A stretch of DNA of 64,000 nt. It comes from Cloeon dipterum (taxonomy: Eukaryota > Arthropoda > Insecta > Ephemeroptera > Baetidae). The position numbers and the translations under genes are program-made. How positions within the stretch are numbered: position 1 is the stretch's first letter; each line of letters starts with the position of its first letter. The notes beneath the pieces were generated by a model. It was not told the DNA's origin and made no database searches. It saw only the letters and a program-made list of their open reading frames with translations. The stretch spans positions 2,356,001-2,420,000 of the forward strand of contig NC_088788.1 of the NCBI RefSeq assembly GCF_949628265.1. The letters run 5' to 3'. Positions 1 through 11,000 of this stretch are shown one piece after another.

Positions 1-369
1 TGATATTTAAAACGTAATTAATATGTTAATTCAGTTACATTAATGGTCGCCTTCAGTAAAAAAGTGGGAAAGTACGTGACACGCCCCCCTCTGTTCGTTT
101 TTGCCAATTTTCTGCGAAATTTCCTGCGCTTGGCCATGTTTTCACACATGATTCGGAATCCTCTAATCAAAATCTATCTGCTAGTGCGAGTCTTCCTTTA
201 GGGAAATGCGGAAATTCAGTGAAAATCTCGATTGAAAAACTGCTTTAAGAATTATCCCTTTAAAGTCTGTCTATTTTTTTAACTGTCCATGATCCTCAGG
301 GCCTGATCTCTAATGTGCATTAAAAGATTTTGCCGAAATTGCTGTTAACGGTGTGTGTTTGGTTTTCAG

Positions 370-488
370 AGGGCGGCGGCAACGTAGGACTGATGCGGCC
401 GGGCAGCTCTTTGTCTCAGCCGAGCACGGCTCCGGCGTCGTCGGGCCTGAACGGTCCCATCACGTGGGACCACTTCCCCCAGAGCTGA
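370..488 (+). CDS. Terminal coding exon of an unrecognised plus-strand gene (partial)
   Basis: A pyrimidine-rich stretch ending in ttttcag is followed by an open frame that ends in TGA at 486-488. Two bases complete a split codon; then come 38 residues, Gly/Ser/Pro-rich (GGGNVGLMRPGSSLSQ...) and ending ITWDHFPQS. The region is much more GC-rich than its surroundings, as expected for a coding exon next to AT-rich UTR. The rest of the gene must lie to the left of the window. The low-complexity C-terminus with a conserved-looking final WDHFP looks like the tail of a regulatory or scaffold protein, but I do not recognise the family. Confidence 0.5.
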
Positions 489-1140
489 CTTGCGCAGCAG
501 ACTTCTTAATTAGTTATTCGGCAGTGCGGTGCGGTTCGTGAGTGCGTGGAAAGGGGAATTTTAACGCGAGGAAAAGTGAAAAATTGGATGGATTGAAAGC
601 AACTCGTGCCTATATTAAAAGTTAAATGTGTTTTGCATTGCAGCTTCTCTCTTATTGTATAATGGTGCATATTATCGATATTTTTCACACACACATACAC
701 ACTGTTTTTCCCAGCAGAGACAGCTACTTGTACATTCGGGAAATTTGGCTGATCTCAGTGTATTACGGTTTCATTGTTGCCCGCGTCACGTTGTTCTCTC
801 GCTCGTTTTCCATCAAAATCTTTAATATTATGTGTAGTCTTTTAACCATTGAGCTTACTTAATTTGTATTGCATTTTACGCTGCCATTTGTAAAATTTTT
901 ATCCCTTTATTATCACAGAAATCGCGAAACAAAACCAATGATATTTTATTGGGTAGAGCTATTATAATAATAAATAAACATCCAAGCGCCTTTCCGGCAA
1001 ACTTTTTGCATTGTTATAACATAAAATATACATTCTAAGCATGTTAAAACGAATCCAGCACTCTGTAGGTTTAAAACTATGCGAAGTTATTCACATATTA
1101 AATACTTTATTCTTCGTAATGAAACCCAATAAATAATTTT
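489..1140 (+). other. Probable 3' UTR of the upstream gene with two poly(A) signals
   Basis: AT-rich noncoding sequence directly after the stop codon. AATAAA hexamers occur at 969-974 and 1128-1133 on the plus strand, either of which could end the transcript. No open frame here has coding character. Confidence 0.4.
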
Positions 1141-1987
1141 AAACTGACGTCTCTCTTTTATTTCTCCTTCGCTCCATCTCTTTTGAACAAAGGAAATCAA
1201 TTGCATCCAGGGTGGGAAAATTTCATTGTGAGAAGATACAAAAATTATACTTTTGATTCTTGAGTTATTTTTTTATTTTTTCAAAAATTGCAGATTTACT
1301 AATGGGCCTGATTAATTGATAGTAGCGTCAATAAACTGCCTAAATTTAGAAAGCTGATTAAATTTCCAATTTTTCCCCATTGAAGAAATATTTCTCAAAT
1401 TTACCATTTTCGGAAAAAAAATCGTCTGAAAATTTCAGCTGGCCGTTAGAGAACCTTTAAAATTTTTAGGGAAAAATCAAAATACCTAAAATAAAGTTAA
1501 TATAAGTATATTTATGGGGGTCTAAATGAGAAAATGACCTTCGCCATATAAAAAAGGGAGTTTATTGGCGGAGTAGAATGGCTGCGTGTCGCTGACTCGG
1601 CCCTGGCTTTTCTTCTGGTTCGTCTTCTTCAGATCTTGTCAGCCTCTGGTTGGCGAATGAATGTCGCCGAATCTTCTCTCGCCTTTTATTTAAAATCTAA
1701 CAATGAGTTGATTGTTGAAAATTAATGTTGAGCGCCGAGCCAATCACGGTGCCCCTACATATTCAATAATCATTTCAGAAAAAAACATATTTTTCGTTTA
1801 ATAATTTCTATGATTTCTATTTATTTTCTTGTTTTATATTGTTCAGAAAAGGGAGTCAAGCTAGCTTGTCGTGCTGCAGACTTTTTTTGCAATCAAACAG
1901 AAGGATTTTGTTCTTCTATATCTACTTATTCAAACTTGAATTAGAGTATTCGACATTATTTCTTGGTATAGAACTAAAAATTAGTGT
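1141..1987. other. Intergenic DNA; right part resembles lectin-gene 3' flank
   Basis: No coding exon is visible. The stretch at about 1880-1975 (polypyrimidine, a run like aatcaaacagaaggatttt, then ttattcaaacttgaattaga) also occurs about 150-250 bases beyond the 3' ends of lectin genes L4 (around 52980-53050) and L5 (around 59275-59345). This sequence therefore belongs to the lectin array and marks the 3' flank of a mostly deleted lectin copy. Confidence 0.4.
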
Positions 1988-2425
1988 TCACACTCTGTCA
2001 TAAAGTATAACAATAGTTGTGTCACTTTGAGAAATCGTGACGGTAGTCAATTCCAATTTGGTCAGCTCAGAGGACGTGATGCCTTGAGTAGAGGACAATG
2101 TTTCCGCGTCAAGGTTTGGTACCGCGGGGATTGTATCTGATGTAGAGAAGGCCGTGTTCGATTCGAAGAAGGTTGTATCAGACTCAGAGATGATCGTATT
2201 TTCATAATTGGTGTGCTCTAAAGCACTGCTGAAATCTGTAGCTTCAATTGTTTGAAAAATACCTCTGCAAATCAACATAATATTTAATATAGTTTGCTTC
2301 GTGTTTGCTAATTCACACGGAGTGCTGGATTTTTTGGTTGAGTGGTGTTCGTTTTGAAATCACTCGAACGTCGCGTTGGTTTACGCGTAAAAGATGCCGA
2401 ACATTTCGAACCTCCACAACACTTC
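1988..2425 (-). pseudogene. Lectin-OBP gene relic (mucin exons 2 and 3 only)
   Basis: Remnant of a sixth lectin-OBP copy. Reading leftward it holds exon 2 (about 2312-2415, starting CCGGSKCSASF) and most of exon 3, the Ser/Thr-rich mucin exon (for example GIFQT...ATDFSS and ISESDTT). It then runs directly into the 3' flanking sequence found after intact lectin genes. The signal-peptide exon and all lectin and OBP exons are missing. The right edge joins the cullin-A unit near 2430. The reading frame at the left end runs into unrelated sequence and stops, so no functional product is expected. Confidence 0.8.
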
Positions 2426-2439
2426 ATGATTATGTAAGT

Positions 2440-2870
2440 ATGTGCACATAGCTAAAGTGGATAATTATTAAGCTTGTTTGATTTTTGAGGAAATGTATAT
2501 CCTGATTAAGAAATATCATGTTTATACAGTTTCATAAAGTACTTTTATTGATGGCCAAATTACGCAAGATCGATTTATTGAAGAGATTCAATTTTTACAT
2601 GCAAAAAAATCAGGTAAACGAGCGAGTCCGGTTGCTAATTATTTTCTACATGGGAAAAGCACTTTAATTACACGACAGAATACAAACCACCAATTTAGCT
2701 AATTCTAAATTACATGAAAATTTTTTACTAGCCAGAAAATGATCAAGGAGAAATCTAAGCGGGACGACAAACATATAATATTCTGTGGCATAGAATAAGT
2801 GTTTCACTCGCCATTTGAGTCTTTTTTAGATACTTAGGTCTTTGAAGAATGAAAAATCGTGGAGAATTGC
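2440..2870. repeat. Cullin-unit 3' flank, copy A (degenerate)
   Basis: Homologous to about 14950-15400 and 22410-22860. In those copies it contains an 87-codon plus-strand frame; here the frame is broken by small indels. It forms the left end of segmental unit A. Confidence 0.6.
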
Positions 2871-4949
2871 TTATCGACGAGTTAACCTTAAAGCGTCGGA
2901 GAATCCACAATCACGCAGGTGCTTTTTCAGCAATGCATCAGAACGTCGGCGTTTCTTTCGCTTAAGCTTCTTGTCGTCATGCTAGAAAAATAAAGTCTTT
3001 ACATCGCCTGAAAATAAATTCCCTTCCCGCACCTTCAAATTGGGGTCTTCCATTTCAAGATTCTCCGGCAAGTTGAGCTTTTTGAAGATCAATTTTAGAT
3101 CCTTGAGGTCAGATGCTTTTTTCTTGATTTTTTTTCTTAATTTTTTTGAATTTTCTGATTTTTCTGAACTGCTAAACTCCTTCATGCATTTCACCAACTG
3201 CAAACCAATTTCATCGCCTCGTTTAGAAAAAAAATAGATAAATTAATCGGTAGCTATACCATCCAGGTGCCATCGCAGCGATCTTCTCGATTGTCGTACC
3301 CCAGGACTTTCTGCAGCTCACCAATGCAAAGATAGTTCTGGGAAAATAGCTCCTCTATCAGCGCATTGTACTTTCTGTAAATTCTCTGCAAGTTTGCCTC
3401 GAACTCCTTTGGGAAAAAGATTGTCAACGAAAGATTTTTTCAGTTAGTTTTGAGCTCCATCCAATTGTTCACATATATCAGAGAACGTTTTGAATGTGGT
3501 TTATAAATTTACCTCCATGTTCAAGAAGGATGAATTCAAAGCCTCATTTAGCACCGTGATTCGCAAGGTCGCCGACAGACGTTCGAATCTTTTGCTTTCA
3601 GCAGGAAGCAGCTGAAGGATTTCGTACAGGTTTTCCAACTCGTCCTTGCGATTTTCCTTGAGCATCTGCTGGCATACCATCATCATCTCATCAATGCGCT
3701 CCAAGCAGGAAGCTTTCTCGATGAAGATTTCTTTCATCTTGCCAATGGATCTGCCAAATTAATTTTATTTCAATAGCATATTTGATTTTTTTTACAGCAT
3801 TTATGGCTGAAATGATCTGTAACATATATTTCTGTTCTGTTCTGTATAGAATGATTTAGAAGTACCTCTCAGGAAGAAATGTTTTGCACCGCGTGACTTC
3901 TTCTTCCATCATCTGCACAACTTTTTCGATGAACTCAGCCGCGTTCAATCCTTGGAACCATTCACTTGTCTTTGATTCGTAAAGCTCTCCCAGTTTCTCA
4001 AAGAACGTCTCCAAGAGCTAGAAATTTAAAAGAAATTTTATAAGCGTTTATCTCATTTTATTTAGTTAGGAATTTACGTCATCTGCATTAACTTGCTCAA
4101 AGGATTGCACAATTTCATGCACGACTTTGGTCACTTCATTTTCTTCTTCTTCTTCTTCGATGGCATTCCACAGCAAGCTCGTGATTTCGAGACTTATTGG
4201 CTCCAGTACGTGTGTCTTCCACGCCAAATTTGCTGCGCATAACATATATTTCCGTAAATTTCAAACTAAATTTAAAAATACAAAATTTACTCATATCCTC
4301 AAGATTAGTTAATTTATTTTTGTAGCCGGTGTCGAGCATATATGAATCTTGAATACAGATTTTGATCTCTTGTATAATCCAATTGTTGTAATGTCTGCGC
4401 AAAACAAGAATAGAGAGGAATTAAAAATTGTGAATCTCAAATCCACAAAGGCACTGTGCTTACAAGAAGAGCATGTGGAGGTTGTTGCTGTCCACCTTGT
4501 AATCTCTCCAGGCAGCACAGTACTTTTCCAGCAGATTTTCGTGGGCCAGTTTCTGCTTAATCCTCTTCACGTGGTCAGTAATGATCGATTCGACCCTTGG
4601 GTGAAACTTTTCACCGAGCATATCGAATGCACCATTCTTGCTTAGATCAAATCCGGAGCTGTGAATTTTAATTAAGAGATATTTTAAAATTGATGCACAG
4701 AATCAAAACTTACCTAATTGCCTCTCTCCAGCTGGATAGATCTAGCTTTCTACGATTTTTCAATACTGAACGGGCAACACGCTCAACATTCTTCCAGCAT
4801 TTTTCGGCATTAAAGTCTTTTTTCCTAGTCATGGTTTTTTATTTAATTAGAAATTTGAAACGAATAATCTCTCTAATTAAGTATGTTCAATTTACTCACC
4901 ACATCAGGGTTAGATATGCGCTTTTTATTGTTTCCATGTTGGATTCCAT
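2871..4949 (-). CDS. Truncated cullin-like protein, copy A (N-terminal cullin repeats only)
   Basis: Ten exons, all junctions in phase, give 475 residues: 4900-4949, 4714-4824, 4464-4658, 4291-4394, 4078-4232, 3866-4017, 3513-3750, 3260-3406, 3033-3197 and 2871-2981. The start MESNMETIK follows a good acceptor, so the first intron lies in the 5' UTR. Cullin N-terminal landmarks appear in the family order: CWKNVERVARSVL and LDLSSW near the start; LLEKYCAAWRDYK; LAWKTHVLEPI; an FFEKL..LYESKTSEWFQ then EFIEKV...EEEVTRCKTFLP block; DELENLYEILQLLP; and IYRKYNALIEELF. Full cullins are about 750 residues. Here the cullin-homology domain, the RBX1-binding region and the neddylation lysine are absent. 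They are replaced by a Lys-rich linker and a basic tail (KKLKRKKRRR) that could act as a nuclear signal. Such a protein might bind a substrate adaptor without forming an active ligase (inference). Confidence in the family is high by motif order; function is unknown. Confidence 0.82.
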
Positions 4950-5400
4950 TTCGTCCTGGAAATATTTACTTATTAAGAAAGGAGTAATCTATATTTTAAA
5001 TTTAAATTAAATCACATGAATAGAAAAACTTTGATTCGATAGACTAAACAGCAGCAGTAGCAACGGCCCATTAAATTGCTACGGTAAATCCAGAGTAAGA
5101 ATTTTTTATAGAAGACGATGACTAAGAAATAACCCGGGCCACGCGGAAAACCAAGTTAGCGACGCAGAGGCAGAGAGTGAGAGCGCGCAGCAACCCGACC
5201 CGACTGATGACCGACGAACTATTTGTATTTGTAAGTAAGAAGAAACGCCGAGAAGCCGCGATCTCGCCTCGATTCCTCCACTTCCGCTCCCTCCCCCTGC
5301 CAGACCGCTCCCGAATTTTGCTCCCTCAAAAAAAGATAAATGAAGCAAGAAAAGGTCCCTGGAAGGACAAGAATTGTCTGAACGAAATTTAAATGCATTA
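4950..5400 (-). promoter_or_regulatory. Probable 5' UTR and promoter region of truncated cullin A
   Basis: Between the coding start and the duplicated noncoding block lies an AT-rich stretch with the 5'-UTR acceptor (tttccag next to the first coding exon). It is followed by a GC-rich, CpG-bearing island at about 5120-5310. The island is kept almost unchanged in all four units (about 18080-18280, 25100-25290, 37750-37960). Position and base composition suggest a 5' noncoding exon and promoter. No TATA box or start site can be fixed. Confidence 0.35.
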
Positions 5401-8040
5401 AAAAAATTTAAAATAACAGTTCCCTCATGAGATAATTATTAATCAACTTCCTACCTCTTTTTTAACAAATATTTTGTTTATTTTGAATTAAATTGTCAGG
5501 ATAAGGCATTATTTTATGGATCAAAACAGCACTGCAGAACCCTCTAATAAAGATTATTTTGAAACTCAATTGGAAAAAAATGTAAGCATTTACGTAATGA
5601 ACCTAGACACGTGATGCCCGTCCAGTTAGTGGAAAAAGGAGAGTAACAGCGGCGAGATTATTGCTGCTCTGACTTGGAATTCTTGGAAATCAACACCGAC
5701 AAGAGCAAGCGATGCACGAATTTCTCAATCGCCGCGCCTGCACTCCTGCAGTGCATGGCGTATTTTTCTCCCCTTCTCTTTTCAATTAAAAAATGTCATA
5801 ACAACAGGGGTGGAAAATGGACGGGTCGTTGACCTGGCCTGAATGCTCGCTCGCAGGTGTTCTCTCAACTGAATTTCTACGCGGCCGATTCAAAAAATTA
5901 ATAATTGGTATTTTTCGATGCGAGAGAAGCTCTCCTTTAATCTAGGATTGGCTTTTTGAAGCATGAAAACGCTCGTTTGCATTCGAATTGTAGGTAAAAT
6001 CGTTTATAAATTTACTAAAGCAACAAGTTTTTACTCAACAATCTGTCGCAACAGTTCGTTTAAATTACGAAATGAGCCTTTATTTTTATTCTTGTCGCAG
6101 TGACCAGCTTATTTTGACGTTTAAAATACAAAAAAGCATATATTCTTAAAAGCACCCTTGCGCGGTTTACGTGGTTGCTCCCAGATCAAATCCCCTTGCT
6201 CCCATTTTATGCTTTTTCTCCTCTTACGATGCCACCATACCACGCCGGAAATCTAAAATATGTTTTTACCCGGATGGAATGTGCCTCGCGCTCTCTGAAT
6301 TTTACGAACACCCAATATGCTTGGTCTTTACAATCTGTTAACAATAGATTCAAAGACACCCCACCTGCCACCCTGGATGTCACAAGCAAACAATTGCAGG
6401 CATCTCGCCTATTGTGCTGCACTGGCTTGCAAAACATATTACGCGGCTCGATTTCTCCTCGTCTTCACGCCGCTCTGTAAAATGCTCAAAAACGCGTTTT
6501 GAACTTAACTTTTCCTCGCACGCAGTGACCAGATTATTAATTCACCGCTTAATTACTCTAGCCATTTTCTATTTTATCCATTAACAGAATTCTTACGCTT
6601 CTGCGTTCAAATTAAAAAATTGATTTATAACGGACGGCCAAAAAAGTGCCGGAAAACTATTTCAAGTTCAAATACACATGAAAAATGATCCCTCGCCGAT
6701 TCCTTGTTTGAACTTAAGTGCATTTTGAAACTTAAAAATAGAATAATTACCACAGCGAACATTCTCGACACAAAGGCCCGGCCGTTCAGAAAATAACTCA
6801 CAATCAGTGGAGAGGAGAGTAGCCGCGGCGAGAGATATGCTCGTTGCTTCGCCTGAAAAACAACACTGACAAGAAGGTGACAAGAGCGAGGCACGCACGA
6901 TTTCCAGATTTCCACATTCGCCGCGCGCGCCCTCAGTGGGGGTTTTTCTCTCCCCTTCGTTTTCAATTGACACAACAACAGGGGCTGGAATCTGGAAAGA
7001 CCTGGCCTGGATGCATGCATAGGTGCGTTCTCATAATTCGAATTCTTTTTTAATATATATTGAGCTATTTTTCGTCATGCGAGAGAAGCTCGAAGGAATT
7101 GTGAGCTGAACTTTTGTGGAAATAACGCTTGATTACATTCAAATGTCAGTAATCGCCTATAATTATATTCCAAACAAGAATATTTACTCAACAATCGTGT
7201 TAATTACACGCAATTTATGACAAAGTTTGACTCACAACAGTGGGCCTTTTCAGCTTGTCGCAACAGTTGCCAGCTTAACATATTACCGCATAATTACTCC
7301 AGTGTCATTTTATTTCTGTGCTTTTAACTTTCAGAAAAAAATATTGAAATAATGAGTACAATTACAAAATCGATTAATTTACGTTTGAAATATGTTTGAA
7401 AATTCAATCCACTTTATTCGAGAATTAAATTTTCATGCTGGAGATTAAGGAATAAACTTTTGAGATTCACTAAATGAAGAATTTCTGGGTGCGCAATAAA
7501 TTTCATTGCTGATTTTCAAAATATATTGAGCTGATCAGTGAAAATACAAATTAAATATAAGGAAAAAATTCTTCTTGAATGAATATCGCCGACTGCGCAA
7601 ACTGCTTCGCAAAAAGAGATTTGAACGCGTGGTGCGTTCACAGTTGAAAGGGGTATAATAATTGGAGCAGGGCTGGCTTGTTGGATTTTTTTAAAAGCAA
7701 ATATATACTATCACTATCAGTATACTGATTAAAAAAAAACTTGTTTTGCGGTTGAATTTTCACAAAGCAATTTAATAGATGACCAATTTACACAAGATAA
7801 AAATATGAAGAGTTATTTATTGAAAAAATACAATTATTTATTTTCAAATTATTTTATTTCACCATCGTTCAGGAGTGTCTTTGTGTTAACGCCATATGGC
7901 ATACAAAAAAACAAACAACTAGCTGCTATTAGACACAGCTATTTTTTATTATTTTGATGGCAAAAACAAAACAAAAACACCATTGCCAAACACAAAATTC
8001 ATCACACACATAAAAGAAAACTGTCTTGAATCTAAATAAT
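5401..8040. repeat. Duplicated noncoding block of unit A
   Basis: Noncoding sequence repeated in units B, C and D and, at its right end (7060-7990), only in unit D (39490-40440). Unit A carries an extra piece at about 5530-5800 that is missing in B, C and D. That piece resembles 6800-7040 within the same block (shared aacaacaggggtgg-like and cctggcctg runs), so the block itself contains an older internal duplication. Frames of 70-130 codons here are not kept as proteins across the four copies. Confidence 0.65.
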
Positions 8041-8096
8041 TCCCCAAAAAATGTTTATATTATTGTTTTCAACGATTGGAATAATTTGATCAAAAT

Positions 8097-11000
8097 TCAA
8101 TAGGGAAGTGGGCCACATAAAATTAGGTTAGCCCCATTTCCTCTTGGACCTATTACTAATCCGGCGTATTGCGTCAAGAAAATTTTAGTTGCGGTCATCA
8201 GCTGGTTGCGATAAAATATGTTGATGTCTGTGATCAATCCTGCAGGCAGCTTCTTGAAGTTCAAGCACCAGCTGTCGGTGCCATCGCCATTGTCGAAAGT
8301 CGGCCCAATTAAAACCCACATGCCAGCACCGTTTTCTGTAACATTCGTTCCAGCTCCCAATTGATAAACGAAAATAATAATGTAACAGTCTTTTTACCTT
8401 TCTCCTTCCAGATTTGAATAAAAGCGTCGAAATCGGCTACGCTTTCGAAGATGGCGAGGTGGCTGCCAAGAGCACAACAGAAGTCTGCTTCGGCTTGAGC
8501 GTCGGGCTGAAATTAGAAAAATATATACCATTATTTTGATACATTTATTTACTGTTACAATTACTATAACTGCTGCTATATATTTCATAAAGTATTTTTT
8601 GCCTGTCGAGCTTGTCATGACAACTCCCCTTGAAGCTGGAATAAAATAAGTTTTAGATCTTCTCTCAAATTTGAAGGGTGAGCGGAATTTAGATACTATG
8701 TACTATATTTTTAATACAGAATAATCACGATAAATCCTATTTTATAAGATATTCAGTAAAACAAAATGAATATGTGTGACTAAAGCGGTTATTAATATAA
8801 TTGGGGAATTCTCCTTTTTTAAAATTTCCATTAGAAATAAAATATAATAAAAATTATATAATTGTTTCTATCAATCTCTATAGATTTATGGCTTATGAGT
8901 GGAAAGTAAATTGATTGTTCATTACATGATCCCGTGTTTTTAATTTCATCAATGTTTGCTTGCTGCAAGAACAACATTAGTAATTCTTGCTAAAAATTAG
9001 TTTAAAATTTGCAATATTACATTTGGTACACAACTTGCTGCTGGAAACAAAGGACACACTCTATCGCCGGTTTTAATTCCCCCTGTAGCAGTTACTGAAA
9101 CCTGGCGAGTAACAAGAAAAATATATTTATTTGTAAGAAGATAATAGTTTTAAAAAGGTCACAGTGGCGTCTCCTTTGTTAGCTGTGACGAGTCCGATTG
9201 TTAGGTCTGGAGCATTTTTCTTGCCACACCCGAACACCTGGGCCGTCGTGTTGCATTCGTCAGTGGACTCTGCAAAAGATTTTGCACTTCGCAATTATGT
9301 TAATGGCATAGAAAAGATTACGAATGGAAGCGCAGGAATCAAAATTTCCAAAGCCATTCTGCATGGCTTGCGGGTCGTCGGCCGTCAAGTCCTCTAAGTT
9401 GCGCAAAATTTGATCCGCCACCAGTGACCCGGTTTTTATCTTATGCATAATATTTTATGTTTTAATTTGATTTTTAAAAGTGAACTCAAGAGATATATTT
9501 ACCACGTTTCCTTTTTTCCCGCAACACCTTAGATAACACTGCGAAGCAAAAATTTTCAATTTTTAAAATTACTCCAATTATTTCCGTGGCCGCACTTTGA
9601 GATTTCGTCTTTGGTTGACGACGTCGCCGCTTGGATTCATAATTATATCAATCACTTCACTGTCTGTCACACCCCAAATTTCCTTGCATGTGCGTTCAAT
9701 TTGCATTGATTTTGTGCCCGGCTGCAAGGCCTGAAAGACACAAAACACTCGTTGGAGTGGAAAAAAATAGAAAATATCACCTCGCAAAGAAACGGTTTTT
9801 GCTCGGTACAAGAGTCAGCGCCCAAATAAGTCTCACTCAAAGTCGAATTTGACAAATTAATGAAAATGCACTGATCAGCACTCTCCAAGGGCATTTTCCC
9901 GTTTTTCCAGTTGGCTATTTCTTCCTTGTTTAATTTTTCATTCTCTGAACACCAGAAGTGAGAGCCTGGACAGCCGCGGTTGGTGCCAGATGTCCAAAAC
10001 TCCCTTCCACATTGATCAGGGTAGACTGATAAGAGTTTATAAAGTTTGCAGTTGATAATGGTTTGAAATATCACGTTCTACCTGCTCTGGGATATTTCGC
10101 AACCATATTTGTAAGACAATTCAATTCCTCAAGAGCCTCAATCGAGGCCAATTTCATTCCAATGGAGCAGCAATATTTCCACGCGCCCAACCAGTCCAGC
10201 TATATGAACAACATACATTTGTAAACAGAAAATTTGAATTTAAACTATGTATAATCACAGTTGCAGCCGAAAACAGATAATCTTTGCCACAACCGGCATT
10301 CCACTGGCCGTGAACAAATAAATCTGTAAGAAAATGCTCAATTTAATTTTTACTTAACTAATAAGGCACAAATCACTAACCATTTAATGTTCCGTTTGTG
10401 AAAATCAATTCCTAAGAATTTTAGATATTGTTACGAAATAAGATCTTTAGGTAAAAACAGTAGAACTTGCATTTTTACTACACTCCATCGAACAGTTGGG
10501 CTTGTTGCAATTTGACGCCATCAACGCGTCTCCCTGAAAACCATCCAACAATTTTATGTTAGCTCTCAACACTCACACGGACATAAAACATTCATATCAC
10601 CTGGCAAGCGATGACGTATTTATGGCTGCAGTTCCGGTCTGACAAAAGTATTCCACTCGCATTTTTGGTCACTTGCAAATGCAGGCAATTCTCATCGGGC
10701 TGGGCGTTGTCCGGTTGCCCCGGAGCCCAGGAAAGCGAGTCGGGAATGTTCACGGCTCCTGGGCACCAGGCCCACCTTCCCCAGGTGCCCATCGCGCGTC
10801 CCACCGTCCAATAATTCCAGTTTAGCGTCCAGTTCGCTTTATTGGTGTTGCTTAAACACTCAAAGTCGGACGCCGAGCTAAACCATATGGGACGCATGCC
10901 TAAACTGCAACAGAAGTCCCAACTCTGCTGCCAGGTGCCCTTTGAGGATTTATAAATGATTAAATATTTTTGATAAATTACTTTTAATACTAACAAGCTT

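Noticed and set aside
5106-5348. Minus and plus frames over the GC-rich island before cullin A
   Set aside because: High GC lowers stop frequency. The frames change between units (indels not in multiples of three), so this is better seen as promoter or UTR.
6175-6502. Plus-strand frames of 60-114 codons repeated at 18.8-19.2 and 38.5-38.9 kb
   Set aside because: They sit in duplicated noncoding blocks. Starts, lengths and frames differ between the copies and unit C is disrupted, so duplication alone explains the similarity.
6625-7020. Minus-strand 131-codon frame, similar at 39113-39511
   Set aside because: Part of the duplicated block. The frame is broken or altered in units B and C, no domain is recognisable, and two overlapping frames are open equally.
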